A stretch of 64,000 nt of DNA from CAZUMJ01 sp964621605 (GCA_964621605.1 CAZUMJ010000001.1:62001-126000); one strand, 5' to 3'; positions 49,802-59,118 are shown, numbered from the stretch's first letter. Program-made: numbers and translations. Notes: a model not told the origin generated them from the letters alone.

Positions 49802-51273
49802 GTGGTCTCCTTGGCCAGAACGGGCCAATCGTTGATCGGGTGCGGGACGCACGCCCAGAGATGTTGCGCTGCATAGGAGCGCCACGGCGCCCACGACGTG
49901 CTGTGTGCACGAAGTGCCGACGCGCTGCCGGGCAGGCCGAGCGAGGACGCGCCTCGGCGCACACCGAGGTCGTCGGCGAGGAGGACGTCGGGGTCACCGA
50001 GTGCGCGCATGGCGACGAGCTCGCGCGTCCACGGGCCGATCCCCCGAATCGCACCGAGCTGCGCGTCGGCTTCGCGGCGATCGACACCGGGGTCGAGGCG
50101 GAGGCGACCGTCGGCAAGGGCTGTGGCGACGGCGCACAAGGTGGCGCGTCGGGCCGCCGGCATCGCCACCTCCGCGTCTGAGACGGCGGCCGGGCTCGGG
50201 AAGAGGCGGATGAGGCCACCTTCCGGGTCGTTCACGGGTTCGCCCACCTCGGTTGCCAGACGGGCGGCGTGGGTGCGCGCCGCGGCGGTCGACACCTGCT
50301 GGCCGAGCACCGCACGGATCGCCAGTTCGGCCCCGTCGACTGTACGTGGCACGCGCCGCCCCGGTGCTGCCCGAACGAGCGGTGCGAGCGCCTTGTCGGC
50401 TACGAGCACGTCGTCGACCGCGCACGGGTCGGCGTCAAGGTCGAGCAGCCAGCGGCAGCGCGTGATCGCGGCGGTGAGGTCACGGAGGTCACCGAGATGA
50501 AGCCGGCACCGAACGTGGTCGGCCGCGGGGCTGAGCGCCGCGATGCCCGTCGCATGGGGGAGGCGCAACGTGCGGCGGTAGGTGGAGCCGATCACCTCTT
50601 CGACCCCGGGCACGGCTGTCGCGGCAAGGTGGCCGAACAGGTTGCCGGGGTGCAGCGGGGTGCGGAAGGCGAGGCGAACCACGATGACGCCGGGCTCGGG
50701 GTTCTGCCCGCGTCGGGCGCGCGCCCGAAGGGCTCCTGGGGTGGTCGCGTACACCTCGCGGACGGTGTCGTTGAACTGGCGCACGCTCCCGAACCCGGCG
50801 GCGAACGCCACCTGGGTGAACGGGAGGTCGGATGTCTCGACGAGCGTGCGCGCCGTCTGCGCGCGCTGTGCCCGTGCGAGGGCGATCGGGCCCGCTCCGA
50901 CCTCGGCCAACAGCAGGCGCTGCAGGTGCCGGACGCTGTAGCCGAGGGCGTTCGACAGCCCGGTGACCCCGGCCCTGTCGACAATGCCGTCGGCGATGAG
51001 GCGCATGGCTCGAGCGCTGACGTCGTTGCGCCGTTGCCACTCGGGCGAACCGGGCGACATGTCGGGGCGGCACCGCTTGCACGCTCGGAGTCCTGCGGCT
51101 TGCGCTGCGGCGGGGGATGGGTAGAAGCGCACGTGGCTTCGGTGCGGTGTACGAGCCGGGCAGCTCGGACGGCAGTAGATCTTCGTGGTGGTGACCCCGA
51201 CGGTGAACCAACCGTCGAAGCGGCCGTCGCGGGCGCACATGGCCCGGTAGCAGCGTTCGTCGTCGTCGATCAC
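49798..51273 (-). CDS. AdaA-AlkA fusion: adaptive-response regulator and 3-methyladenine DNA glycosylase
   Basis: A 491-residue fusion. The N-terminal Ada domain (about 5-75) has the four zinc cysteines (YCRPSC and ACKRC), the first of which accepts methyl from phosphotriesters. An AraC-type helix-turn-helix (about 80-185, ATTPGALR end) follows. The AlkA N-domain and HhH-GPD glycosylase complete it: AIRAVLGQQVSTAAARTHAA and GIGPWTRELVAMRALGDPD with the catalytic Asp in LLADDLGV. It senses methylation damage, activates transcription and removes alkylated bases. The GTG start at 51273 has AGGA 8 bases upstream. Downstream ogt completes the set. Confidence 0.92.
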   Translation of the reverse strand: MIDDDERCYRAMCARDGRFDGWFTVGVTTTKIYCRPSCPARTPHRSHVRFYPSPAAAQAAGLRACKRCRPDMSPGSPEWQRRNDVSARAMRLIADGIVDRAGVTGLSNALGYSVRHLQRLLLAEVGAGPIALARAQRAQTARTLVETSDLPFTQVAFAAGFGSVRQFNDTVREVYATTPGALRARARRGQNPEPGVIVVRLAFRTPLHPGNLFGHLAATAVPGVEEVIGSTYRRTLRLPHATGIAALSPAADHVRCRLHLGDLRDLTAAITRCRWLLDLDADPCAVDDVLVADKALAPLVRAAPGRRVPRTVDGAELAIRAVLGQQVSTAAARTHAARLATEVGEPVNDPEGGLIRLFPSPAAVSDAEVAMPAARRATLCAVATALADGRLRLDPGVDRREADAQLGAIRGIGPWTRELVAMRALGDPDVLLADDLGVRRGASSLGLPGSASALRAHSTSWAPWRSYAAQHLWACVPHPINDWPVLAKETT

Positions 51274-51373
51274 GACGCCATCCTGGCATCGGACCCGGCG
51301 AGCGACTAGCGGGATTGCGACAGGGCGATGGAGCCGTGTCCGTTCCGTGTGCCGCCCGTTCGAACAGGTCTTG

Positions 51374-52909
51374 TCACACCGGGGCTTCGACGTCGCGGAG
51401 CGGGAGCTGCGTCGTCGGGTGCGAGGCGCGGAGGTCGTCGAGGAGTGCATCTCGGGTCGCCCGGCAGGCCGCGTCGTCCCAGCGGTTCACCCGTTGGAGC
51501 GGGTCATCGGTGAGGTCGTACAGCTCACCTTCGCTTCCGTCGTGTACCGACCCGGGGAGGTAGGCGGTGCACACCCAGCCGTCGCGGGTGATCGTGCGCA
51601 GGTGCATCGAGACACCGAACAGTGCGCTGTCCCAGTCGGTGAGCACCCGCTCCGGGCCTGGCTCGGTGTCGTCGGTGGGGAGCTGTTCGCCTTCGATCCA
51701 CCCGGGCGCCGCGACACCGGCGATCGTGCAGAAGGTGGCGGCGAGGTTCACCAGGCCAACGGGGCGTGACACGACGCTGGGGGACATCCCTGCGGACGCT
51801 GCCGGACGCCAGATCAGCGGAAGTCGCATCAGGCCGTCGACGTGGTACGGCCCTTTGAAGAGCATCCCGAAATCCCCCTGGAGCTCCCCGTGGTCGGTGG
51901 TGAAGATGACGTCGACGTCGTCGCGCCATCCCCGGGCGTCGATGGCGGCCAGGATGCGTCCGACGGCCTCGTCGATCAGCTCGCACTCGACCGCGTTGCG
52001 GGCGTTCACCTCGCGCACCTGGTCGGCGGTGAGGCTGGCGGGCACCCAACGCGCCGGGGCTTCGTAGTTCGACACGAGCGAGCCGTCGTACCAGAGCTTC
52101 CAGTGTCGGGGCTTGGCTTCGAGGAGCCGTTCGCGCTCGGTGGCGTCGGTGGGGTAGCCGGCCGGGAGGGGGACGTCACGCCAGTCGACGCGGGCCATCT
52201 CTGACTCGGGTGGGTCCCAGGGATGGTGCGGGTCGGGGAAGCTGGTCCAGCAGAACCAGTCGTCGTCGGCGTCGAGGCTGTCGAGCCACGCGATCGTCCG
52301 GTCGGCGACCCAATCGGTGTGGTACTGCTCCCGCGGGATCGGGTTCACGTGCACCTGCGGGGCGCCGGTGTCGCCGTCGCCGTCGGCGTTCACCTCGAGT
52401 TCACGGTCGAGCACGGCGTAGTAGCCGCCGATCGATTCCGGGTGGTTGGCGAGCAGCCAGCGGGCGTAGTGCAACGGCCCTGCCGCGGTGTGGGTCGCCA
52501 TCTCGAGGTGTTCGAAGCCGCGGTGGGTACCCCCGGGTGGGGTGGTGCTGTCGCCGAGGGCGTTCTCGGTGAAGCGCTGGAACGGGTCGAGGAACGGCTC
52601 GAAGTGGGCCTTGCCCACGAGGGCGGTCCGGTAGCCCGCATCCTTCAGGACTTGGGCAACAGACGGGGCGTCGACCGGGAGCGGCACGCCGTTCATCCAG
52701 ACACCGTGGGTGGAGGGGTGTTGCCCGGTGAGCATCGTCGAGCGCGACGGCATGCAGACCACAGACTGCGGTGTTGCCCGGTCGTAGCGGATGCCGGTTG
52801 CGGCAAGGTCGTCGATGACGGGGGTGCGGCCGACGAGTCCGCCGTAGCAGCCCAGCGTGTCGTGGCGTTGCTGGTCGGTGGTGACGAAGAGGATCTTGCG
52901 TCGGGTCAC
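51374..52909 (-). CDS. Type I sulfatase
   Basis: A 511-residue sulfatase. TTDQQRHDT supplies metal ligands and C52-M-P-S-R56 is the CxPxR formylglycine motif. GKAHFEPF, DPHHPWDPP and FTTDHGELQGDFGM complete the site. It is only distantly similar to the 20929-22278 sulfatase, so it is not a recent duplicate. No signal peptide is seen. The substrate is a sulfate ester or, given some homologues, a phosphonate monoester. The GTG start overlaps the SRPBCC gene stop (GTGA). Confidence 0.88.
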   Translation of the reverse strand: MTRRKILFVTTDQQRHDTLGCYGGLVGRTPVIDDLAATGIRYDRATPQSVVCMPSRSTMLTGQHPSTHGVWMNGVPLPVDAPSVAQVLKDAGYRTALVGKAHFEPFLDPFQRFTENALGDSTTPPGGTHRGFEHLEMATHTAAGPLHYARWLLANHPESIGGYYAVLDRELEVNADGDGDTGAPQVHVNPIPREQYHTDWVADRTIAWLDSLDADDDWFCWTSFPDPHHPWDPPESEMARVDWRDVPLPAGYPTDATERERLLEAKPRHWKLWYDGSLVSNYEAPARWVPASLTADQVREVNARNAVECELIDEAVGRILAAIDARGWRDDVDVIFTTDHGELQGDFGMLFKGPYHVDGLMRLPLIWRPAASAGMSPSVVSRPVGLVNLAATFCTIAGVAAPGWIEGEQLPTDDTEPGPERVLTDWDSALFGVSMHLRTITRDGWVCTAYLPGSVHDGSEGELYDLTDDPLQRVNRWDDAACRATRDALLDDLRASHPTTQLPLRDVEAPV

Positions 52910-53310
52910 GGCAGCTCTCCTCTCTCCATGCGGTCACGGAGGCATCGCAACGCATTGCCGGACGCTCCGGCGATGACGAGGGCCATGGTCTTGGGGTCGC
53001 AGTCGGTGCTGTAGACGACGAGTGATGCGCCGTCGTCGAGGCCGAGCACGTCGACGGTGCCGAGGTGCTCGGCGATGAGCGCCGTCTGGAGGCGGTACTG
53101 GAAGCGGCGCTGGACGTCATCGCAGGTGATGACCTTCTCGGGCATGGTGATGCCAGAGCGCGTGACGACGGTGCGCGTGTCACCGTCGAACTCGCTGGAG
53201 ACCACCCCGGGCCACCACTCGAAGAGCCGACCCGCATCTCGGACGATCGACCAGACGTCTTCGGGGCTGCGGTCGATGGTGATCGTGCGCCGTTCGCTGG
53301 CTCTAGCCAT
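52906..53310 (-). CDS. SRPBCC (polyketide cyclase/START-like) protein
   Basis: A 134-residue small ligand-binding protein. The pattern ERRTITIDRSPEDVWSIVRD with LFEWWPGVVSS is the N-terminal strand-helix of the SRPBCC fold, and a long C-terminal helix (ALVIAGASGNALRCLRDRM) closes the cavity. Members bind hydrophobic ligands or act as cyclases or dehydratases. It is translationally coupled to the sulfatase downstream, suggesting a shared substrate pathway. Confidence 0.8.
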   Translation of the reverse strand: MARASERRTITIDRSPEDVWSIVRDAGRLFEWWPGVVSSEFDGDTRTVVTRSGITMPEKVITCDDVQRRFQYRLQTALIAEHLGTVDVLGLDDGASLVVYSTDCDPKTMALVIAGASGNALRCLRDRMERGELP

Positions 53311-53382
53311 GGGTTGTCATCCTAGACTTGTGGCAGCTTATGTGTCGATAGTTTTTGGGAGCGCCCACTCGACTGGTGTGCG

Positions 53383-54189
53383 TCAGAGCTGACTGGCCCC
53401 GGCATCGACAGGTAGCGCGACCGCCGTGACCCAGCGGGCCTCGGGCGAGAGCAGCCACACCACCGCCTCCGTCACGTCCTCGGGGTCGATGCGCCCGACG
53501 GGCAACATGTTCCCGAAGGCCCGCGCGGCATCGGGGTGGTCGGCCAGCACCGCGGGGAGCTCGGGGTCATAGCCCATCGGGGTGCGCACCGCCGTGGGGT
53601 GCACGGAGTTGACCCGGATCCCATAGGGCGCCACCTCCTGTGCGAGCGTCCGGCTCAGGCCTGTCACGCCCCACTTCGTTGCGCCGTAGTGCCCCAGGAG
53701 TGGGAGTCCCTTCAGGCCAGCGCCGCTGCTCACCACGACGACCGCACGGTTCCCTTCGGCTTCCAGCAAGCGCGGCACGGTGGCGCGCAAGGTGTGCCAC
53801 ACCCCGGTCAGGTTCACGTCGAGGGTCTCCTGCCACTGCGTCGGAGTGAGCTCCCAGAGCAGGCCGTAGCTGCACACCGCGGCGTTCGCCACCACGTGGT
53901 GCAAGGCGCCGAATCGTTCGACCCCGGCGGACACGGTCGCTTCGACATCGTCGAGCGATCGGACGTCGCCGACCCGTGCCACGATCTCGCCGCCGACTTC
54001 CTCGACCTGGCGCACGGTCTCGGCCAGATCGGCGGCTGTGGATGCCTCGTAGGAGGACGATTCCAGCGGGCCGCACAGGTCGAGGCCGACGATGGCAGCC
54101 CCTTCGCGTGCGAGGCGCAGCGCATGGGAGCGCCCCTGCCCGCGGGCGATGCCGGTGATGAACACGACCTGTCCGTCGAAGCGACCCAT
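53383..54189 (-). CDS. SDR oxidoreductase, mycofactocin-coupled type
   Basis: A 268-residue short-chain dehydrogenase. The N-terminal motif VFITGIARGQGRSHALRLA and the LDLC segment with a long insert (SSSYEASTAADLAETVRQVE) are hallmarks of the mycofactocin-coupled SDR subgroup. ANAAV, VVSSGAG (Ser) and YGATK (YxxxK) form the active site. Members hold NAD(H) tightly and pass electrons to mycofactocin; no mycofactocin genes are in the window. It lies 72 bp upstream of the SRPBCC-sulfatase pair on the same strand and may be cotranscribed. ATG 54189 gives MGRFDGQV. Confidence 0.85.
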   Translation of the reverse strand: MGRFDGQVVFITGIARGQGRSHALRLAREGAAIVGLDLCGPLESSSYEASTAADLAETVRQVEEVGGEIVARVGDVRSLDDVEATVSAGVERFGALHHVVANAAVCSYGLLWELTPTQWQETLDVNLTGVWHTLRATVPRLLEAEGNRAVVVVSSGAGLKGLPLLGHYGATKWGVTGLSRTLAQEVAPYGIRVNSVHPTAVRTPMGYDPELPAVLADHPDAARAFGNMLPVGRIDPEDVTEAVVWLLSPEARWVTAVALPVDAGASQL

Positions 54190-54298
54190 GGGGGAGAGCT
54201 TGGCGTATCCGGTGTGCCTCTGGTGGGGCGCCAAGGTTCGGAGCCGTGAGGGCGATCGGCCAGACTGACCGCATGTTGCTCCGTTCTCTCACGAGCCG

Positions 54299-55858
54299 AT
54301 GAAGGTCACCTCCACCGGTCACGCCGGGCTCTTCATCGAGACCGCCGCGGGCACGATCCTCTGTGATCCGTGGTTGAACCCGGCCTACTTCGCCTCGTGG
54401 TTCGTCTTCCCTGACAACAGCGGACTCGACTGGGCCACGTTGGGAGCGTGCGACTACCTGTATGTCTCTCACCTCCACCGTGACCATTTCGACGCGACGA
54501 ACCTGACGGAGCACGTGTCCAAGGACGCCACTGTCCTGCTTCCTGACTTCGCGGTGGAGGACCTGCGCAAGGCACTTGGGGCGCTCGGCTTTCATCGCTT
54601 CGTGCTGCTACCCGATGGCCAAGATGTCGAGCTCGACGGCCTGCGCCTGATGATCTCAGCGCTCCGGTCACCTTCGGACGGGCCGCTCGGTGACTCGCTC
54701 CTCGCGGTCGACGACGGCACAGCCATGATCCTCAACCAGAACGACGCCCGTCCGCTCGACTTCGACGTGCTGCGACGGTTCGCCGGTGGCGAGCGCTACG
54801 ACGCCCACTTGTTGCAGTTCTCCGGCGCGATCTGGTGGCCGCTCGTCTACGACCTTCCCGAGAAGACGAAGCGCAAGATCGCCGCCGACAAGCGCCTCAA
54901 CGGCATGGAACGTGCGCTGCGCTACATCGAGGAGGTCGGTGCACGCACCATCCTCCCGACTGCCGGCCCGCCCTGCTTCCTCGACGACGCGCTGTGGGGT
55001 CACAACGACCTGACGCGAGACGAGGCGAACATCTTCCCCGATCAGACGGTCTTCCTCGAGTTCCTGCAGGCCCGCGGGAACGACAACGGCAGGCTGCTCA
55101 TCCCCGGAAGCACCGCCACGCTGACACGCGGCGCGGCATGCGAGGTGAGCCACCCGTTCCCTGAGGGCGAGGTCGACGCCATCTTCACCGAGAAGGAGGC
55201 GTACCTCCGTGCGTACCAGGAGCGTGAGCGCGCCACCATCGACGCGGAGAAGTCGACGTGGGCGGTACCCGGAACCGACGTGGTGGCCGAGCTGCAGGCC
55301 TGGTTCGATCCGTTGCTCGAGTTGGCCGACGGTTTCCGGGCCGGGGTCGGCGCACCCGTCGAGATCGTCGTGGTGGGAGATGGCGACGTCGACGACCTCA
55401 GCGTCGTCATCGACTTCCCCGCCGGGCGAGTCCGGGCGGGCGAGCCCGGGGAGCGGTGTCGCTTCCGCTTCAGAGTGGCCCGCCCGATCATCGAACGCCT
55501 CATCGCCGACCACGAGATCGACTGGGTGAACACGCTCTTCCTCAGCACCCGCTTCGAGGCGCATCGCGCGGGCCCGTACAACGAGTACGTCTACACGTGG
55601 TTCAAATGCCTCGACGAGGAGCGCCTCGAGTACGCCGAGGGCTGGTACGCCGAGCGTGCGGACGGCGACGAGGAGGTCGAGCTCGACGGCTGGTGCGTCC
55701 AGCGCCGGTGCCCGCACCTGAAGGCCGACCTCTCGCACTTCGGTTCGGTCGACGGCAACGTGCTCACGTGCCGCATGCACGCGTGGCAGTGGGACCTCAC
55801 GACCGGAGAGTGCCTCACGTCCGAGGGCCACGAGCTCCGAGTGCGCCCTGCAGAGTGA
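54299..55858 (+). CDS. MBL-fold hydrolase fused to a C-terminal Rieske domain
   Basis: A 519-residue two-part enzyme. The N-terminal UlaG-like metallo-beta-lactamase domain (1-300) begins KVTSTGHAGLFIETAAGTI and has SHLHRDHFD. A middle region (about 300-455) includes a possible SCP2/sterol-carrier-like stretch. The C-terminal Rieske domain (about 455-515) has CPHLKADL and CRMHAWQWDL, i.e. CxH and CxxH ligands for a [2Fe-2S] cluster. CMP-Neu5Ac hydroxylase combines the same two folds but with Rieske first. This suggests an electron-transfer-linked oxygenase or hydrolase; the substrate is unknown. It is divergent from the SDR gene. Confidence 0.82.
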   Translation: MKVTSTGHAGLFIETAAGTILCDPWLNPAYFASWFVFPDNSGLDWATLGACDYLYVSHLHRDHFDATNLTEHVSKDATVLLPDFAVEDLRKALGALGFHRFVLLPDGQDVELDGLRLMISALRSPSDGPLGDSLLAVDDGTAMILNQNDARPLDFDVLRRFAGGERYDAHLLQFSGAIWWPLVYDLPEKTKRKIAADKRLNGMERALRYIEEVGARTILPTAGPPCFLDDALWGHNDLTRDEANIFPDQTVFLEFLQARGNDNGRLLIPGSTATLTRGAACEVSHPFPEGEVDAIFTEKEAYLRAYQERERATIDAEKSTWAVPGTDVVAELQAWFDPLLELADGFRAGVGAPVEIVVVGDGDVDDLSVVIDFPAGRVRAGEPGERCRFRFRVARPIIERLIADHEIDWVNTLFLSTRFEAHRAGPYNEYVYTWFKCLDEERLEYAEGWYAERADGDEEVELDGWCVQRRCPHLKADLSHFGSVDGNVLTCRMHAWQWDLTTGECLTSEGHELRVRPAE

Positions 55859-55890
55859 CGCTGCGGCGACCCGCCAGCAGCGCTGCGCAC

Positions 55891-55967
55891 TGGTGGGCCA
55901 CCCGGGACTCGAACCCGGAACCAGCGGATTAAAAGTCCGATGCTCTAACCGGTTGAGCTAGTGGCCC
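55891..55967 (-). tRNA. tRNA-Lys (anticodon UUU)
   Basis: On the minus strand the acceptor GGGCCAC pairs with GTGGCCC. The D arm is AGCTCAACCGGTTAGAGC, the anticodon loop CTTTTAA gives TTT, and the T arm is GGTTCGAGTCC. Discriminator A is followed by an encoded CCA. Length 77 nt. Confidence 0.95.
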
Positions 55968-56121
55968 CGGGCGCGGACCGTACTGCACCGTGCGGGGGGT
56001 GGCGCACCGCGTGGTGACGGGGGTGACAGACACACGGGACCTAGGGCCCTGCCGTGCGCGCACGCGCGGCGCCGAACCTTTGTAGCGACCCTGGTCGAGG
56101 TCGACATCGAGGAGGCTGTGG

Positions 56122-56997
56122 ATGCCAGAGCAGATCGTCGTGCCCGTGGGCGCAGGCGACGAGGCGCGACGTGCGCTGGCGGTCGCGCACACGATGGCCC
56201 GCCAGCTCGACGCCGAGGTGGTTGCCCAGGTCACGTCGGGGTCCGAGCGTGCGGCCGGCCGGCTCGAGCCCTGGGGGCTTGCCGCCTCGGTGGGGGTCGA
56301 GCTCGCGGCGGTCGAGACCGTGTCCGCGTCTGACACGCTCGATGCGCTCATCGACGTCACACAGGATCCGAAGCGCCTGGCGTGTCTCGCTCTACCAGGC
56401 CGAGGCCGTTCCCGCGCCGCACTGGGCGGCAAGTCCGTGCAGCGATTGCTCGCCAACGCGGTCAGCGGCATCGTGCTGGTCGGACCGCACGTCCCCGATG
56501 CGCCAATCGAGGCGTATCGCCATGTCGTGGCCGGATGCGCGGCCGACGGCCATCTCCTGTCGGGTCTCGACGAGCTCCGCATGCTCGCCTCGGCAGGCCT
56601 CGTTCCCTGGCTTGTCGAGGTGCTCCGTCCCGATGGCGGGCGCGCCACCCTCGATGTGCCGGCTGCCGCGCTCGCGTATCGGGCGGCGCGGGCTCTGGGT
56701 GGTGCAGCGTGCGCGAACTGGGAGGTCCTCTACGACAGGTCTGTGTCCCGCGCCCTCGCACGCTTCGCGAGCGATCTCGGTGACTGCCTGGTCGTCGTCG
56801 GTGATGGTGGGCGGAGCACCAGGCACGCAGCGGGCCCTCATCCCGACGTTGCGCTCGCGGTGGCACGCCACGCGACCGGCCCGGTGCTCGTCGTGCCGAG
56901 CACCTTGCCCGTGTCAGACCCGCGGGTCGCTGGGAGCGATTCCCGCGTAGACGTGCGGCTCGACCTCGACCGAGTCAAGCGGGTGGCGCTCGCCTGA
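56122..56997 (+). CDS. Tandem universal stress protein-like
   Basis: A 291-residue protein with two Usp-like halves. The first (1-140) starts QIVVPVGAGDEARRALAVAH and ends GKSVQRLLANAVSGIVLVGP. The second (150-275) ends DVALAVARHATGPVLVVPS. The ATP-binding G-x2-G-x9-G-S motif is only partly kept in either half, so nucleotide binding is doubtful. The ATG has GGAGG 7 bases upstream. The next gene converges from the other strand, 4 bp away. The role is presumably stress adaptation; the sensed factor is unknown. Confidence 0.75.
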   Translation: MPEQIVVPVGAGDEARRALAVAHTMARQLDAEVVAQVTSGSERAAGRLEPWGLAASVGVELAAVETVSASDTLDALIDVTQDPKRLACLALPGRGRSRAALGGKSVQRLLANAVSGIVLVGPHVPDAPIEAYRHVVAGCAADGHLLSGLDELRMLASAGLVPWLVEVLRPDGGRATLDVPAAALAYRAARALGGAACANWEVLYDRSVSRALARFASDLGDCLVVVGDGGRSTRHAAGPHPDVALAVARHATGPVLVVPSTLPVSDPRVAGSDSRVDVRLDLDRVKRVALA

Positions 56998-57001
56998 CGC
57001 C

Positions 57002-57712
57002 TCAGTCGTGTACGCCCGTCCCGGGGTCCGTGCCTTCTCCGGGGCGGGCGTGCCCGTCCGCAGCATCTCCCTTGCCGTCGTAGAGGCGCGCCACCGACAT
57101 GCCCTCAGGGGGAGTTTCAGGAAGCGGGACTTCCACGATCGGGTCAGCCCGCTCGTCGAACTCGAGGTGCAGTGCGCGGGCCATCGTGGCGTGCATCTCA
57201 TAGAGCAGCGTGATGTAGGTCAGCTCAAGGATCTGTTCGTCGGAGAGATGCGCTTTCAGCGCCTCGATCACCCCGTCGGGGACGCGACCGCCGTCGAGCG
57301 TGAGGCAGTCCGTGTACGCCAGCACTGCCCGTTCAACCGGCGTGTAGCAATCGGCGGCGGCCCAATGTGGGATGGCGGTGATCTTCTCCTCCGCCATGCC
57401 GATCGCTCGGCATGCCTTGGCGTGCTGCGAGAAGACGAACTGGCTCCCCCTGGCCCACCCGGTTCGGATCTGACCTAGTTCTCGCAGGTCGGCTGGCACG
57501 ACCCGGCGCGGATGTTGGTAGAGCAGGATTCCCTGTACGGCGTGCTTGAGCACGTCGGGTACAAGGGCACAGACGGTCCACCAGTTGCCCGGCGTGCCGT
57601 CGCCGGTGCCTGGCTCGGCCACCGGATCGCGGTCGCCGAACAGCAGTGCGTAGCTGTCGGCGACGATCCCTTCGGGGGCGTCGGCTCGGGAAACTTGCCG
57701 GAGGCGGGGCAT
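57002..57712 (-). CDS. Carboxymuconolactone decarboxylase/AhpD-family protein
   Basis: A 236-residue AhpD-fold protein. The helical CMD core is at about 45-165: LKHAVQGILLYQHPRRVVPADLREL, then GSQFVFSQHAKACRAIGMAEEKI and CYTPVERAVLAYTD. The AhpD CxxC is absent (only single Cys positions), which argues for a decarboxylase-like or structural role rather than a peroxidase partner. The C-terminal 20 residues are acidic/Gly-rich and disordered. ATG 57712 is chosen. It is convergent with the tandem Usp gene. Confidence 0.8.
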   Translation of the reverse strand: MPRLRQVSRADAPEGIVADSYALLFGDRDPVAEPGTGDGTPGNWWTVCALVPDVLKHAVQGILLYQHPRRVVPADLRELGQIRTGWARGSQFVFSQHAKACRAIGMAEEKITAIPHWAAADCYTPVERAVLAYTDCLTLDGGRVPDGVIEALKAHLSDEQILELTYITLLYEMHATMARALHLEFDERADPIVEVPLPETPPEGMSVARLYDGKGDAADGHARPGEGTDPGTGVHD

Positions 57713-57835
57713 GGCTGGGGACTCTAGGAGCCTTCGGAGGTCCCCGGACGGCGAGGGGCGCGACGGGCTAGCGTTGGGGCGTCGCCGGGCGCATCCGCCC
57801 ACGCCTCTGGCCCCCGCCCCTCGGTCGTGACCCCC

Positions 57836-59107
57836 ATGCCCTTTCGTTTCCTGCACGCTGCCGACCTCCACCTCGACACCCCCTTCTCGAGCTTGGCCGG
57901 CGTGCCCGAGCCCGTCGCTCATGAGCTCCGCGAAGCATCGTTGCGAGCGTTCGCGAACCTCGTCGACACGGCCCTTGCCGAGCACGTCGACTTCGTCGTG
58001 CTCGCCGGCGACATCTACGACGGTGCCGAGCGTGGCGTTCGCGCGCAGCTCGCCTTCGCCCGTGGGCTCGAACGCCTGGCCGACGCCGGCATTGCGACGT
58101 TCATCGCGTACGGCAACCACGATCCGCTCCACGAGGGGTGGTCGGCGATCGAGCAGTTCCCAGAGCTGGTGACGGTCTTCCCGGCCGATGATGTGGCCTC
58201 GTTCCCCATCACCGTCGGCGAGAAGAAGGTCGGCACGATCAGCGGCATCAGCTACGCCACCGCGGAGACGACGGAGAACCTCGCCGCTCGCTTCCCCAAG
58301 CCGAAGGGCCGTGGCTTCCACCTCGCCGTGTTGCACGCAAACGTGGGCGCGCAGTCCGGGCACCAGCCCTACAGCCCATGTTCGCTCGACGACCTCCGTG
58401 GGAGCGGGCACCACTACTGGGCCCTGGGGCACATCCACCGCAGGCAGTCCTTCGGAGACGACGTGCCGCGCGTCGAGTACCCGGGCAACCTCCAGGGTCG
58501 CTCCGCCAAGCCGAGCGAGCAAGGGGCCAAGGGCGCGGTCATCGTCGAGGTCGACGGGGTGCACGTCGCGGAGCCGCGCTTCGTGGCACTCGACCGGGTG
58601 CGGTTCGAGACCGTCGAGGTGTCCATCGAGGACCGCACGCTCGACGGGCTCGAGCGCGCGCTCGTCGAGGCTGCCCGCGGGCGGCTCGCAGAGTCGGACG
58701 GTCGCTCGCTCGTCGTGCGCGGGCGAATCGTGGGGCGGGGCGCGCTGCACACCGATCTCGCCTCTCCGGGGCGCCGCGCCGACCTCCTGCTGCAGCTGCG
58801 CGATGTGGTCGGCATCGCCACGCCGTTCATCTGGTGGGACCGCCTCGACTGGGAGACGGCACCCGAGGTCGACCTGGCCGAACGCCACCGTGGTGACGAC
58901 TTCGTGGCCGACCTGCTCCGAGTGACGGCCGCCGTCGGTGGCGGGGCCGACTCCGACGCACCCGACCCGCGCCTTGCCTGGGTGCCCGAGGTGGGCACGG
59001 AGTACCGCGGCTGGCTCGGCGATGACTTGCCCCGTCCCGACGATCCCGGCATCTGGGACGACGCGGTGGTGGCCGCGCTCGACCTCTTGCTGGCCGACGA
59101 CAACTAG
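57836..59107 (+). CDS. DNA repair exonuclease, SbcD/YhaO-like
   Basis: A 423-residue Mre11-family nuclease. The phosphoesterase motifs are FLHAADLHLD, VLAGDIYDG, AYGNHDPL, VLHANVG and LGHIHRRQ, giving a complete two-metal site. A C-terminal capping region (about 260-420) follows. With the ATPase encoded 11 bp downstream it should form an Mre11-Rad50-like complex processing DNA ends. ATG 57836 is chosen because homologues begin at MxFRFLHAADLHL; GTG 57827 is possible. Confidence 0.9.
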   Translation: MPFRFLHAADLHLDTPFSSLAGVPEPVAHELREASLRAFANLVDTALAEHVDFVVLAGDIYDGAERGVRAQLAFARGLERLADAGIATFIAYGNHDPLHEGWSAIEQFPELVTVFPADDVASFPITVGEKKVGTISGISYATAETTENLAARFPKPKGRGFHLAVLHANVGAQSGHQPYSPCSLDDLRGSGHHYWALGHIHRRQSFGDDVPRVEYPGNLQGRSAKPSEQGAKGAVIVEVDGVHVAEPRFVALDRVRFETVEVSIEDRTLDGLERALVEAARGRLAESDGRSLVVRGRIVGRGALHTDLASPGRRADLLLQLRDVVGIATPFIWWDRLDWETAPEVDLAERHRGDDFVADLLRVTAAVGGGADSDAPDPRLAWVPEVGTEYRGWLGDDLPRPDDPGIWDDAVVAALDLLLADDN

Positions 59108-59118
59108 AGGAGTCGCAC

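Noticed and set aside
48231..50219. A 662-codon open frame on the minus strand
   Set aside because: It runs antisense to the aldo/keto reductase and in another frame across ogt and the AdaA-AlkA gene, whose domains are clear; Arg/Pro-rich composition marks it as a shadow.
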